Below are positions 24,082-32,834 of a stretch of 50,106 bases of DNA, piece by piece. Origin of the DNA: Symbiobacterium thermophilum (GTDB lineage: Bacteria; Bacillota; Sulfobacillia; DYFQ01); contig DYFQ01000019.1 in the NCBI GenBank assembly GCA_020725105.1, positions 1 to 50,106 of the forward strand, given 5' to 3'. The notes beneath the pieces were generated by a model that saw nothing but the letters and a program-made list of their open reading frames with translations, was not told the DNA's origin and did no database searches. The position numbers and the translations under genes are program-made. The first letter of the stretch is position 1, and every line of letters begins with the position of its first letter.

Positions 24082-25527
24082 CTACTTGGCAACCCCTCGC
24101 TCCTGCTGCGGCTCCAGCCGCTTACCGAAACACCAGCCCAGGCCGGACACGCTGAACCCCGCTCCTTCGAGCCAGGCACGCTCCAGGGGCCCGTCACAAA
24201 AGAGCCAGCCGGAAGGGGGACGGTCCTCGCCGCCGGCGGTCACCCGGCGGAGAAGCTCCGCCCCGGCCCCGCCGGGCCAGCCCTCCGCCCCCAGCCACAC
24301 CGCTCCCTCGCCCGCCTCTGCCACCCGGACACCCAGGCCAGCCAGTCGCGAATCGCGCCTGGCCACCCACACGCGGAGCGGTTCCCGGCCGGCCCCGCCG
24401 GGTGCCCGGGATGCCTCCCAGGCGGCCAGGGCGTCCCGGAACAGGGCGGCCCCCTGGTAGCCAGCCTCCAGCGCCGGCCCCACCAGGGTCAGGGCGTCCG
24501 ATGCCGCCTCGCTGACCTCGAGGGGGCCGCCCGGGGCCTGCTCGGCGCCACCCGGGGCGACGACACGGCCGCGCACTCGACAGTAACTTCCTGTCACCCG
24601 GAAGCCGGCCCGCTCCAGGAAGGCGGCGCCAGCGCTTCCCGGCGTCACCGCCGCCGTCAACCACCGGGCCCCGCCGGCAAGGGCCCGCGCCTCGGCCAGG
24701 GCCAGCAACCGGCTGCCGACGCCCCGCCTCCGCGCAGGCGGCTCCACGTACGGGCCCTCCAGCCGGGCCCGGCCCCGGGCGAGCCTCTCCGGGGCGAGGC
24801 CCACGCCCACGTAGCCGATGACCGTCCCTTCTACCTCGGCCAGGTACACTTGCAGCGGTTCCACCCCGGCGCGGCCGCGGCCCAGGGGTTCGGCGGGCGG
24901 CGGAGCCTCCTGCCAGCAGGCGGCGGTCAGCTCGGCCAGTCGCGGGTGGTCGCCGGGGCCCGCCCGCCTGATCCCCACCAGGCGCAGCGACCGGTGGACG
25001 GGGAGGCGCAGCTCGCCACCGTCCTCGAGCCTGACCTGCAGATCCACCCCCGTCACCTGCTCCAGGCCGGGTTCGAGCCCCCGCTCCACCAGGGCACCCA
25101 GCACCAGGGGAGCGACGGTGGCCCACAGCTCTTGCTCGGGGCTGCCGGGAGCGCCGGCCGGCCCTTCCCCCCGGGTCCCGTCCGGGGGCAGGGCCCGGGA
25201 GACCCTGGCGTGCAGGGCGGTGGCGGGTAAACCCGTCCGGCCCGCCTGGCGGGCCAGACGGCGGAACAGGGAACTGATCCGCTCCAGGGTGTAACCCTGT
25301 TCCTTCAACCGGTAGAGCAGGCGGAGGCTGTCCAGGGCGGCCGCCGGGAAGTGGCCCGTCCTGCCGCGGGGGCTGACGGTTCCGGTCACCGGCCGGGGGA
25401 GGAGACCGAGGGTGGCGTAAAACCGGAGGGTCCGCCGGGTCACCGGCAAGCCTTCCGCCTGTGCCAGCCGGACCAGCTCAGCCCCGCTCAGCCAGCCGGC
25501 CGGCAGGTCCGGGGAGCGCCCCGCCAT
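24082..25527 (-). CDS. MerR-type DNA-binding head fused to GNAT acetyltransferase
   Basis: A 481-residue fusion. Residues about 13-95 are a MerR winged helix with dimer helix (VTRRTLRFYATLGLLPRPV, then LDSLRLLYRLKEQGYTLERI). A linker of about 85 residues follows. A GNAT domain spans about 184-320, with acetyl-CoA site RRRGVGSRLLALAEARA (267-283) and FLERAGFRVTGSY at its end. Residues 335-481 look like a second, degenerate GNAT lobe ending in LEGAGFSVSGLGWCF. MerR proteins usually carry a small effector-binding domain; here catalysis or acetyl-CoA binding may be coupled to transcription. A perfect palindrome lies 56 bases upstream. Confidence 0.85.
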   Translation of the reverse strand: MAGRSPDLPAGWLSGAELVRLAQAEGLPVTRRTLRFYATLGLLPRPVTGTVSPRGRTGHFPAAALDSLRLLYRLKEQGYTLERISSLFRRLARQAGRTGLPATALHARVSRALPPDGTRGEGPAGAPGSPEQELWATVAPLVLGALVERGLEPGLEQVTGVDLQVRLEDGGELRLPVHRSLRLVGIRRAGPGDHPRLAELTAACWQEAPPPAEPLGRGRAGVEPLQVYLAEVEGTVIGYVGVGLAPERLARGRARLEGPYVEPPARRRGVGSRLLALAEARALAGGARWLTAAVTPGSAGAAFLERAGFRVTGSYCRVRGRVVAPGGAEQAPGGPLEVSEAASDALTLVGPALEAGYQGAALFRDALAAWEASRAPGGAGREPLRVWVARRDSRLAGLGVRVAEAGEGAVWLGAEGWPGGAGAELLRRVTAGGEDRPPSGWLFCDGPLERAWLEGAGFSVSGLGWCFGKRLEPQQERGVAK

Positions 25528-25582
25528 GGCCTATCGTGCCTCCCGACCAGTCCCGTGCGGAGCAAAACCGAACAGGGCGTGA

Positions 25583-25594
25583 TGTCACGTGACA
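25583..25594. promoter_or_regulatory. Perfect 12-bp palindrome TGTCACGTGACA
   Basis: Lies in the 164-base gap between the MerR-GNAT gene and nfo, both on the minus strand and both reading away to the left; it is upstream of the MerR-GNAT start and downstream of nfo. Its right half continues as CACGTGACAGTA, shared with the mutL-miaA gap. Likely an operator, possibly autoregulatory. Confidence 0.5.
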
Positions 25595-25691
25595 GTATTC
25601 CCCTGGAACCCGCGGCGGTCCTGCCCGGCCTGAGACAACCCGCCGGGGCCGGGCGCGCGGCGCGCCCGCACCGCGGGAGACGCGCCAGGCG

Positions 25692-26549
25692 TCAGGCCTC
25701 CGGGACACTGACCCCGGCCAGTTCCCGCGCGCGCCGGACCTCGCGGGCGTATTCCCGGACATCGTCCACCGGTGTCTCCACGATCAGCGGCAGGGTTCTG
25801 AGAAACGGGTGTCGCACGATGGTCCGGATGCCGTCGGGACCCAGGTGCCCCTCGCCGATGCGGGCGTGCCGGTCCCGCCGGCTGCCCAGGGGCGCCTTGG
25901 AGTCGTTCAGGTGAAGGCAGCCCACCCGGTCCAGGCCAAGCGACCGGTCGATGTCCTCCAGCAGCCGGTCGATGACCTCCGGGCTGCGCAGGTCGTGACC
26001 GGCGGCGAACAGGTGGCAGGAGTCCAGGCAGATCCCCAGACAGGCGGGACGCCCCAACCGGTCGATGATGGCGGCCAGCAGACCGAGGTCGGATCCGATC
26101 TCCGTCCCCTGGCCGGCCATGGTCTCCAGCAACAGCCGCGGCCGGTCCGGCGCCCCGTCAAGCGCCGACTCCAGCAGGGCGACGACGCGGTCGAGCCCCC
26201 GTTCGGGACCGTCGCCGCCGTGGCTGCCGGGATGGCAGACCACCAGTTCCGAGCCGAGTTCTGCGGCCCGCCGGAGGTCGTCGGCCACCACCTGCCGGGC
26301 AAAGGCGTAGGCCTGGGGGTCCGGCGAGGCCGGGTTGACCGTGTAGGGCAGGTGGGCCACCAGGGGCGCCACGTCCAGCCGGCGGCTGGCCGCCCGGCCC
26401 CGGGCGATCTCGTCGGCGCCGATCTCGCGGGCCCTGCCGCCCCTGGGATTGCGGGTGAAGTACTGAAAAGTGTTACAGCCGAGTTCGGCCGCGAGCTCGA
26501 CGCCGTGGTCCAACCCCTTGGTGATGCTCAGGTGCGCTCCGACCCGCAT
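25692..26549 (-). CDS. nfo: Endonuclease IV (AP endonuclease)
   Basis: Zinc-dependent TIM-barrel enzyme that cuts 5' of abasic sites in base-excision repair. Seen in order: MRVGAHLSITKGL, FTRNPRG, VAHLPYTVNPASP, VCHPGSHGG, LLLETMAGQGTEIG, LGICLDSCHLFAAGHD, LHLNDSK (where the family has HLNDSK), DRHARIGEGHLG and LPLIVETP. These supply the three-zinc site. The 285 residues are a normal length. ATG 26549 follows AAGGGA. Divergent from the DUF169 gene. Confidence 0.96.
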   Translation of the reverse strand: MRVGAHLSITKGLDHGVELAAELGCNTFQYFTRNPRGGRAREIGADEIARGRAASRRLDVAPLVAHLPYTVNPASPDPQAYAFARQVVADDLRRAAELGSELVVCHPGSHGGDGPERGLDRVVALLESALDGAPDRPRLLLETMAGQGTEIGSDLGLLAAIIDRLGRPACLGICLDSCHLFAAGHDLRSPEVIDRLLEDIDRSLGLDRVGCLHLNDSKAPLGSRRDRHARIGEGHLGPDGIRTIVRHPFLRTLPLIVETPVDDVREYAREVRRARELAGVSVPEA

Positions 26550-26692
26550 GTCCCTTCACCCCACACTCCTGGCCTTTACCCGAGCGTTCAACCCGCCACC
26601 GCGGCGGTCCTTGTGTCATGAGCTTTTCGAGCAGGAAGCCGGGCTCGGGTCCGTAGAAGGGATGCGGGCCAGAGCCGACGGAGGTGTGATGG

Positions 26693-27595
26693 ATGTCCCA
26701 GGCGGAAAGTCCCGGCGGGCCGGCCCCGGGCCAGGTGACGCCGGTTCAACTGTGCGACGCCATCGAGCAGCGGGTGCGGCCGGCCACCTTTCCGGTGGCC
26801 ATTCGTTTTGCCGGGTCCGGTGAGCCGGACCCGCCCAAACTCAGGCGGCCGTTCAGGGACCTGAAAATCCAGATCACCATCTGCCAGGGCATCAGCCTGG
26901 CCAGGCGCTACGGCTGGACGGTGGGCCTGGGAGCCCAGGACCTCTCCTGTCCCATCGCCGCGGTGGCGTTCGGCTTCGAGCCGGAGGTCGACTGGTACAG
27001 CGAAGGCCACCTGGCCGCTGGGATGTACACCGGGTCCCTGGCGGCGGGGGCCCTGACCGAAACCGCCGTCCCCAAGCTCGAACTGGGCGGGGCCGAGGCC
27101 GTCTGGCTGGCGCCGCTGCGGCGGGCCGCCTTCGAGCCCGACACGGTGCTGGTCTACGGCAACTCGGCCCAGGTGATGGTCCTGGTGGCGGCGGCGCTGT
27201 ACCGGCGGGGCGGCTCGCTCACCAGTTCCTTTACCGCCCGCGCCGACTGTGCCGACATCGCCATCCAGCCGCTACGGTCAGGCCGGCCCGAGGTGATCCT
27301 CCCCTGTTACGGCGACCGGGTGTTCGGCCAGACTCAGGACGACGAGATGGCGTTCGCCTTTCCTTATAGCTGGGCGGAGGAGATCATGACCGGCCTTGAG
27401 GGAACCTACCGGGGCGGGGTGCGCTACCCCATCCCCCACTACCTCAGGTACGCGCCGGGCTTTCCCGAAACCTACGAGCGGCTGCGCCAGCTGTGGCGGG
27501 AGGGCGCCGGGCGATCCGCCGCCGATGAGGGGAAGGCGGGCGCCGGGGGCGCAGGCCGGCGGCCGCCGGGTCAGGCGGTGACTTCGGAGAAGTAG
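26693..27595 (+). CDS. DUF169 family protein
   Basis: A 300-residue protein of the DUF169 family, function unknown. Typical segments: PVAIRFAGSGEP near the N-terminus, ICQGISLARRYGWTVGLGAQDLSCPIAAVAFGF, LAPLRRAAFEPDTVLVYGNSAQVM and the Cys-containing ADCADIAIQPLRSGRPEVILPCYGDRVFG. Conserved cysteines suggest a metal or thiol role, but this is inference. ATG 26693 lies 6 bases after GGAGGTG. The last 35 residues are Gly/Ala/Arg-rich, and the 3' end overlaps the converging ASCH-like gene by 25 bases. Confidence 0.88.
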   Translation: MSQAESPGGPAPGQVTPVQLCDAIEQRVRPATFPVAIRFAGSGEPDPPKLRRPFRDLKIQITICQGISLARRYGWTVGLGAQDLSCPIAAVAFGFEPEVDWYSEGHLAAGMYTGSLAAGALTETAVPKLELGGAEAVWLAPLRRAAFEPDTVLVYGNSAQVMVLVAAALYRRGGSLTSSFTARADCADIAIQPLRSGRPEVILPCYGDRVFGQTQDDEMAFAFPYSWAEEIMTGLEGTYRGGVRYPIPHYLRYAPGFPETYERLRQLWREGAGRSAADEGKAGAGGAGRRPPGQAVTSEK

Positions 27596-27918
27596 ACGAC
27601 GGTCACCGTGTCGTCCGGGGTGACCTCGCGGTCGTAGATCCGCCGGAGAAAGGCCAGGACGTCCTCGGACGTCTTCATGTCCTTGTTCTCGCCCCCGATG
27701 TCTTCGGGGGTCAACTCCCGCACCCGCTTCACGTCCACCTTGTCCAGCACGGCGGTGTACAGCCGCTTGCGGGGCTGGAAGCGGTCGCCGTAGGTGACCC
27801 AGACCAGGTCGCCCCGCTGGTACTTGGCGGTCTTGTCGCCCAGCCGGATGGTGCAGCGCTTTTCCCGGGTTACCAGGTTGCCGTGATACACCGACGAGTA
27901 GAAGTTGAGTGCCCGCAT
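27571..27918 (-). CDS. ASCH/PUA-like domain protein
   Basis: A 115-residue protein from ATG 27918, 7 bases after GGAGG. The pattern MRALNFYSSVYHGNLVTREK, CTIRLGDKTAKYQRGDLVWVTYGDR and KRLYTAVLDKVDVKRVREL fits a small beta-barrel of the ASCH/PUA superfamily, often RNA- or nucleotide-binding. C-terminal: ILRRIYDREV-like helix and TVTVVYFSEV strand. Encoded just upstream of the biotin-carrier operon's 3' end on the same strand but read as its last gene; a link with carboxylation is not evident. Confidence 0.7.
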   Translation of the reverse strand: MRALNFYSSVYHGNLVTREKRCTIRLGDKTAKYQRGDLVWVTYGDRFQPRKRLYTAVLDKVDVKRVRELTPEDIGGENKDMKTSEDVLAFLRRIYDREVTPDDTVTVVYFSEVTA

Positions 27919-27969
27919 GGCAGAGCCTCCATGACCCGGGATTCCACGGCCTGGCAAGGATTCCTGCGC

Positions 27970-28440
27970 TCACTCCGGCGCGATCACCACGAGCGCGTCG
28001 CCCAGGCTCACCGTCTGACCGCGCTCCACCCGGACTTCCCGCACCTGGCCGGAAACGTGAGCCTGGATCTCGTTTTCCATCTTCATGGCTTCCAGGATCA
28101 CCAGCACATCGCCGGCTTCCACCCGCTGGCCCGGCCCCACCCGCACCTCCAGCACCGAGCCGGGGAGGGGCGCCGAGACCACCTGGCCGTCAAGCTGAGC
28201 GCCAGCGGCCGGCCCGGCCGCCTGCCGGGACGCCTGCGGAGGCGCGACGGTGGAACCGCCGGCCGCGGGGTTGTTACCCGCCGGCTTCGGCTCCCGGCTT
28301 GGCTGGACCGGCTGCGGGGCGGGCTGGACCTGCCGCTGTGGAGCCGTCCGGTTCTCCCCGGGGGCCCGCGCGCCTTCGTCCAGTTCCTCGACCCACACCT
28401 CGTAGGTCTCGCCGTCCACCGTCACGCGATACTTCCTCAT
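27970..28440 (-). CDS. Biotin/lipoyl attachment carrier protein
   Basis: Carries biotin for the carboxyltransferase encoded just upstream. A short N-terminal fold (MRKYRVTVDGETYEVWVEEL) is followed by about 65 residues of Pro/Gln/Ala-rich flexible linker. The biotinyl domain follows, with the signature EAMKMENEI (biotinylated Lys in AMKM) and the companion half VVSAPLPGSVLEVRVGPGQRV. The 156-residue layout resembles gamma subunits of methylmalonyl-CoA and oxaloacetate decarboxylases as well as carrier subunits of acyl-CoA carboxylases. ATG 28440 fixes the conserved start; an upstream extension is unlikely. Confidence 0.92.
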   Translation of the reverse strand: MRKYRVTVDGETYEVWVEELDEGARAPGENRTAPQRQVQPAPQPVQPSREPKPAGNNPAAGGSTVAPPQASRQAAGPAAGAQLDGQVVSAPLPGSVLEVRVGPGQRVEAGDVLVILEAMKMENEIQAHVSGQVREVRVERGQTVSLGDALVVIAPE

Positions 28441-28534
28441 GCCTTGTTGTCCTCTCCCGCCAGCCATTCCGGCCGCGTCGGGGTCGCCCCGGGCGGCCCC
28501 GCCGCCGTCAAGGGGCCCCGATCCGGCCGGGTCC

Positions 28535-30130
28535 TCATACCGGGATGTTGCCGTGCTTTCTCGCCGGGCGCTGCTCGCCCTTGGCCACCAGCGCCTCCAG
28601 CCCGCTGATCAGCCTGGGGCGGGTGGCCCGCGGGTCGATCACGTCGTCCACGTACCCCAGCCCGGCCGCCACGTAGGGGTTGGCAAACCGCTCGCGGTAC
28701 TCCGCGATCCGGGCCTGCCTGACGGCGGCCGGATCCTCCGCCTGCCGGATCTCGTCCCGGAAGATGATGTTGGCCGCCCCCTCCGGCCCCATGACGGCGA
28801 TCTCCGCCGTCGGCCACGCCAGCACCAGGTCGGCGCCCAGCGACCGGCTGCACATGCCGATGTAGGCGCCGCCGTAGGCCTTGCGGACGTTCACCGTCAG
28901 CTTGGGGACGGTGGCCTCGGAGTAAGCATACAACAGCTTGGCCCCGTGGCGGATGATGCCCCCGTATTCCTGGGCGGTACCCGGCAAATAGCCCGGGGTG
29001 TCCACCAGGGTCACCAGCGGAACGTTGAAGGCGTCGCAAAAGCGGACGAAGCGCGCCGCCTTGTCCGAGGCGTTGATGTCCAGGCAGCCCGCCAGCACCC
29101 GCGGCTGGTTGCCGACCACCCCGACGGAGCGGCCCCCCAGCCGGGCAAAGCCCACCACCACGTTCTGCGCCCAGTGGGCGTGGACCTCGAGAAAGGTTCC
29201 GGCGTCCACCACGCGGGTGATGATCTCCCGGATGTCGTAGGGCCGGTTCGGGTCCAGAGGCACCAGGTCTTTCAGGTCCTCCTCCTGCCGGTCAAGGGGA
29301 TCCCCCACGTCCTTGAAGGGCGGGTCCTCCATGTTGTTGGCCGGCAACAGGCCGAGCAGGGCGCGGACGAGGCCAAAACATTCCGCCTCGTCCCGGGCCA
29401 GGAAGTGGGCCACGCCCGACTGCCGGTTGTGGGTGTCGGCCCCGCCAAGCTGCTCGAAGGTGACCTCCTCGCCGGTCACCGCCTTGATCACCTCGGGGCC
29501 GGTGATGAACATGTGGCTCGTGCCCTGGACCATGAAGACAAAGTCGGTGAGGGCCGGGGAGTATACGGCTCCCCCGGCGCAGGGCCCCAGGATCACCGAA
29601 AGCTGGGGAATGACCCCCGATGCCAGGGTGTTGCGCCAGAAGATGCGGCCGTAGCCGTCGAGCGCCGCCACACCCTCCTGGATCCTGGCCCCGCCCGAAT
29701 CCTGGATGCCGACGCAGGGGGCGCCGGTCTTCAGGGCCAGGTCCTGGACCTTGCAGATCTTGCCGGCGTGCATCTCCCCGAGGGTGCCGCCGATGACGGT
29801 GAAGTCCTGGGCGAAGGCGAAGACGGTGCGCCCGTCCACCCGGCCGTAGCCGGTCACCACCCCGTCGCCCGGAGCCTCCCGCCCGGCCATGCCGAAGTCA
29901 GTCGCCCGGTGGCGTACAAACGGGTCAATCTCGACGAAGCTGTCCGGGTCATAGAGCAACGCCAGCCGTTCGCGGGCGGTGAGCTTGCCCTTTTCGTGCT
30001 GCTGCTCCACCCGGTCGGGGCCGCCTCCCGCCAGCACGCGGGCCCGCGCCCGGGCCAGCGCCTCCAGGGGCGTCTCGGGCGGGGCCTGCTCATCGCCGGT
30101 TGCCCTGCTCGCTGTGTCATCCCCCGCCAT
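28535..30130 (-). CDS. mmdA: Acyl-CoA carboxyltransferase (propionyl-CoA carboxylase beta / MmdA family)
   Basis: Transfers CO2 between biotin and an acyl-CoA, most likely propionyl-/methylmalonyl-CoA given its neighbours. The 531 residues show the crotonase-fold N and C halves: KLTARERLALLYDPDSFVE, AQDFTVIGGTLGEMHAGKI, QDSGGARIQEGVAAL, GPCAGGAVYSPALTDF, then VTLVDTPGYLPGTAQEYGGI, RKAYGGAYIGM and EIAVMGPEGAANIIF. No biotin carboxylase and no membrane decarboxylase subunit is in the window. It could therefore be the CoA half of either an ATP-driven carboxylase or a sodium-pumping decarboxylase. ATG 30130 follows GGGGAGG. Confidence 0.92.
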   Translation of the reverse strand: MAGDDTASRATGDEQAPPETPLEALARARARVLAGGGPDRVEQQHEKGKLTARERLALLYDPDSFVEIDPFVRHRATDFGMAGREAPGDGVVTGYGRVDGRTVFAFAQDFTVIGGTLGEMHAGKICKVQDLALKTGAPCVGIQDSGGARIQEGVAALDGYGRIFWRNTLASGVIPQLSVILGPCAGGAVYSPALTDFVFMVQGTSHMFITGPEVIKAVTGEEVTFEQLGGADTHNRQSGVAHFLARDEAECFGLVRALLGLLPANNMEDPPFKDVGDPLDRQEEDLKDLVPLDPNRPYDIREIITRVVDAGTFLEVHAHWAQNVVVGFARLGGRSVGVVGNQPRVLAGCLDINASDKAARFVRFCDAFNVPLVTLVDTPGYLPGTAQEYGGIIRHGAKLLYAYSEATVPKLTVNVRKAYGGAYIGMCSRSLGADLVLAWPTAEIAVMGPEGAANIIFRDEIRQAEDPAAVRQARIAEYRERFANPYVAAGLGYVDDVIDPRATRPRLISGLEALVAKGEQRPARKHGNIPV

Positions 30131-30572
30131 GGTTTGCCTCCCCCGCCCTGGCCTCGACCAGTTCCAACAACACGCCGCCGGCGCTCTTGGGGTGGACGAA
30201 GATGAAGCGGTGCCCGCCGGCGCCCACCCGGATCTCGTCGTAGACCAGCCGGACGCCGCGCCCCCGGAGGCGCGCCGCCACCGCCTCCAGGTCATCGACG
30301 GCGACGGCCACGTGGTGGATTCCCTCGCCGAAGCGCTCGATGAACCGGGCAATGGGCCCGTCGGCCGCCGTCGACTCCAGAAGCTCCAGCCGGGTTGAGC
30401 CCACCGGTAGCATCACCAGGCGGACCCGTTCGGAGGGAACCTCCTCCGGCTCGCCCGCCGCCTCCAGTCCCAGCCCCTCAGTGTAGAGAGGCAGCGCGGC
30501 GGCGATGCTCTTCACGGCGATGCCCAGGTGATCAAGGCTCACGGCCCGTCCCTCGTTATCAGGTTCTAACAT
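30117..30572 (-). CDS. mce: Methylmalonyl-CoA epimerase
   Basis: Interconverts (2R)- and (2S)-methylmalonyl-CoA. This is a vicinal-oxygen-chelate protein: SLDHLGIAVKSIAAALPLY, RLELLESTAADGPIARFIERFGEGIHHVAVAVDDL, and HRFIFVHPKSAGGVLLELVE. These include the metal-binding His and Glu positions of the family. The start is uncertain: TTG 30575 or ATG 30572 (after AAGGGA), or GTG 30542 (after GAGGGA, closest to the usual N-terminus). The 3' end overlaps the carboxyltransferase start by 14 bases. Between the mutase and carboxylase genes, as expected for one pathway. Confidence 0.93.
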   Translation of the reverse strand: MLEPDNEGRAVSLDHLGIAVKSIAAALPLYTEGLGLEAAGEPEEVPSERVRLVMLPVGSTRLELLESTAADGPIARFIERFGEGIHHVAVAVDDLEAVAARLRGRGVRLVYDEIRVGAGGHRFIFVHPKSAGGVLLELVEARAGEANHGGG

Positions 30573-30576
30573 CAAG

Positions 30577-31017
30577 TCACAATCCCTTCGGCTTCGCCGG
30601 CCGGCCCACGGCCCGCCGGATGTAATCCACCACCTCGGAGGTGGGGGTTCCCGGCCCGAAGCACGCGGCGATGCCCGCTTCTTTCAGCCTGGGCACGTCC
30701 TCCGCCGGGATGATCCCGCCCCCGATGATCAGCCGGTCGTCAAGGCCTACCCGCCGGAGTTCCGCCACCACCCGCGGGAAGAGGGTGTCGTGGGCTCCGG
30801 ACAGGCTCGAGAGCGCGACCACGTCCACGTCCTCTTCCACCGCCGCGCGGGCGATCTGCTCCGGGGTCTGTCGGAGGCCGGTGTAGATGACCTCCATTCC
30901 CGCGTCCCGCAGGGCTCGGGCGATGACGATGGCCCCCCGGTCGTGGCCGTCCAGGCCCGGCTTGGCCACGAGCACCCGGATGGGGCGAGACGCCCCCCCT
31001 GCCTCCCGACGGCTCAT
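30577..31017 (-). CDS. mcmB: Methylmalonyl-CoA mutase, cobalamin-binding subunit
   Basis: A 146-residue B12-binding domain encoded apart from the catalytic subunit, the arrangement known in archaea and many Bacillota. [15 protein letters not shown] contains the DxHxxG motif whose His ligates cobalt. [33 protein letters not shown] and [15 protein letters not shown] complete the Rossmann-like fold. ATG 31017 has GGGAGG 7 bases upstream. It lies 45 bases after the catalytic subunit gene. Confidence 0.95.
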   Translation of the reverse strand: MSRREAGGASRPIRVLVAKPGLDGHDRGAIVIARALRDAGMEVIYTGLRQTPEQIARAAVEEDVDVVALSSLSGAHDTLFPRVVAELRRVGLDDRLIIGGGIIPAEDVPRLKEAGIAACFGPGTPTSEVVDYIRRAVGRPAKPKGL

Positions 31018-31062
31018 CCTCCTACCTCCCGGCACTCTGCTGGCCTGGCCCTGACCCGCCGC

Positions 31063-32739
31063 CTAGATGGCGGCAGCCCGGTACTCGCCAAAGGCCTGGC
31101 GCAGCGTGTCACAGATCTCGCCCAGGGTGGCATAGGCCCGTACCGCCTCCAGAATGGGCGGCATCAGGTTCTGGTCGCCGGCGGCCGCCTGGCCCAGCCG
31201 TTCCAGCGCCGCCCGGACCTTCTCCCCGTCCCTTCGAGCCCGGAGCGCCTCCAGCCTGCCGGCCTGCTCCCGGGCGACGGCCGGGTCGGGCCGGAGGATG
31301 GCCGTGGGCGGCTCCTCCGCCACCTGGTAGGCGTTGACCCCCACCACGATCCGGTCGCCTCGTTCCAGCGCGAGCTGGTGGGCGTAGGCCTCCCGCTGGA
31401 TCTCGTCCTGGAAGAAGCCCCGCTCGATGGCGGCCACCGCGCCGCCCATGCCGTCAATCCGCGCCAGGTAGGCCTGGGCTTCCTCCTCCAGCCGGTCGGT
31501 CAGGGCCTCGATGAAGTACGAGCCGCCCAGGGGGTCGATGGTCTGGCCCACGTTGGTCTCGTGGGCCAGGATCTGCTGGGTCCGTAGCGCCACCCGCACC
31601 GCCTTCTCCGACGGAAGCGCCAGTGCCTCGTCCATGGAGTTGGTGTGCAGCGACTGGGTGCCGCCCAGCACCGCCGCCAGGGCCTCCAGCGCCGTGCGGA
31701 CGATGTTGTTCTCGGGCTGCTGGGCGGTGAGGGATACCCCCGCCGTCTGGGTGTGAAAGCGGAGCATCCACGAGCGGGGGTCTCGGGCCCCGAAACGCTC
31801 CCGCATGATCCGGGCCCACAGCCGCCGGGCCGCCCTGAACTTGGCCACCTCCTCGAGGATGTCGATCTGGGCCGCGAAGAAGAAGGACAGCCGCGGGCCG
31901 ATGGCGTCCACGTCCAGCCCGGCCTGGCGGGCCGCCTCCACGTAGGCAATGGCGTTGGCCAGGGTGAAGGCGATCTCCTGGACGGCGGTGGCCCCGGCTT
32001 CCCGCATGTGGTAGCCGGAGATGCTGATGGCGTTCCACCGGGGCAGGTGCTCGGAGCACCAGGCGAACACGTCGGTGACCAGCCGCACGGACGGGCGGGG
32101 CGGGAAGATGTATGTGCCCCGGGCGACGTACTCCTTGAGGATGTCGTTCTGCACGGTGCCCGCCAGGGACGACGGGTCCACCCCCTGTTTCTCGGCGACC
32201 GCCACCACCATCGCCAGCAGCACCGCCGCCGGCGAGTTGATGGTCATCGAGGTGGAGACCTGGTCCAGCGGGATCCTGTCGAACAGTCGCTCCACGTCCT
32301 CCAGGGAGTCGATGGCCACGCCGACCTTGCCCACCTCGCCCTCGGCCATGGGGTGGTCGGAGTCGTAACCCACCTGGGTGGGCAGGTCAAAGGCGACGGA
32401 CAGCCCCGTCTGGCCCTGCTCCAGGAGGTATCTGAACCGCCGGTTGGTCTCCTCGGCGGAGCCGAACCCGGCATACTGGCGCATGGTCCAGGGCCGGGCC
32501 CGGTACATGGTGGGCTGGACGCCCCGGGTGAACGGGTATTCCCCGGGAAATCCCAGGTCGCGGCAGTAGTCCAGCCCTGCCACGTCCTCGGGCGTGTACA
32601 GGCGCCTGACCTCCAGGCCCGAATGGGTGGCAAAGCGCTCCCGCTGCTCCGGCACCCGCTCCAGTGCCCGGGCCAGAACCCGCTTCTCCCACGCCGCCCT
32701 GGCCCGGCTGACGGCCTCCAGTTCCTCCTTGCGGTACAC
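31063..32739 (-). CDS. mcmA: Methylmalonyl-CoA mutase, catalytic subunit
   Basis: Adenosylcobalamin-dependent isomerase converting (R)-methylmalonyl-CoA to succinyl-CoA. The 558-residue TIM-barrel subunit shows [21 protein letters not shown] (split here: [23 protein letters not shown]), [58 protein letters not shown] and [20 protein letters not shown]. It ends before the B12 domain, which is a separate gene. GTG 32739 lies 6 bases after GGGAGGGGG. The frame stays open far upstream, but that part is antisense or out-of-frame to gdh and not real. Confidence 0.95.
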   Translation of the reverse strand: MYRKEELEAVSRARAAWEKRVLARALERVPEQRERFATHSGLEVRRLYTPEDVAGLDYCRDLGFPGEYPFTRGVQPTMYRARPWTMRQYAGFGSAEETNRRFRYLLEQGQTGLSVAFDLPTQVGYDSDHPMAEGEVGKVGVAIDSLEDVERLFDRIPLDQVSTSMTINSPAAVLLAMVVAVAEKQGVDPSSLAGTVQNDILKEYVARGTYIFPPRPSVRLVTDVFAWCSEHLPRWNAISISGYHMREAGATAVQEIAFTLANAIAYVEAARQAGLDVDAIGPRLSFFFAAQIDILEEVAKFRAARRLWARIMRERFGARDPRSWMLRFHTQTAGVSLTAQQPENNIVRTALEALAAVLGGTQSLHTNSMDEALALPSEKAVRVALRTQQILAHETNVGQTIDPLGGSYFIEALTDRLEEEAQAYLARIDGMGGAVAAIERGFFQDEIQREAYAHQLALERGDRIVVGVNAYQVAEEPPTAILRPDPAVAREQAGRLEALRARRDGEKVRAALERLGQAAAGDQNLMPPILEAVRAYATLGEICDTLRQAFGEYRAAAI

Positions 32740-32766
32740 GGCCCACCCCCTCCCGCTGGCAGTGCA

Positions 32767-32800
32767 GCAAAGGGCGGGGTCGCTGACCCCCGCCCTTTGC
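32767..32800 (-). terminator. Large stem-loop between gdh and mcmA
   Basis: GCAAAGGGCGGGGTC and GACCCCCGCCCTTTGC pair over 15 bp with one bulged base and a 3-base loop. It separates glutamate dehydrogenase from the mutase operon; no T-run follows, so termination may be partial. Confidence 0.55.
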
Positions 32801-32834
32801 GCCGTCGTCAGAAGTTCCGAGCGGGTACGCCGGG

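Noticed and set aside
28439-30205. 588-codon plus-strand frame opposite the carboxyltransferase
   Set aside because: Antisense shadow of a conserved gene; no domain and no ribosome site.
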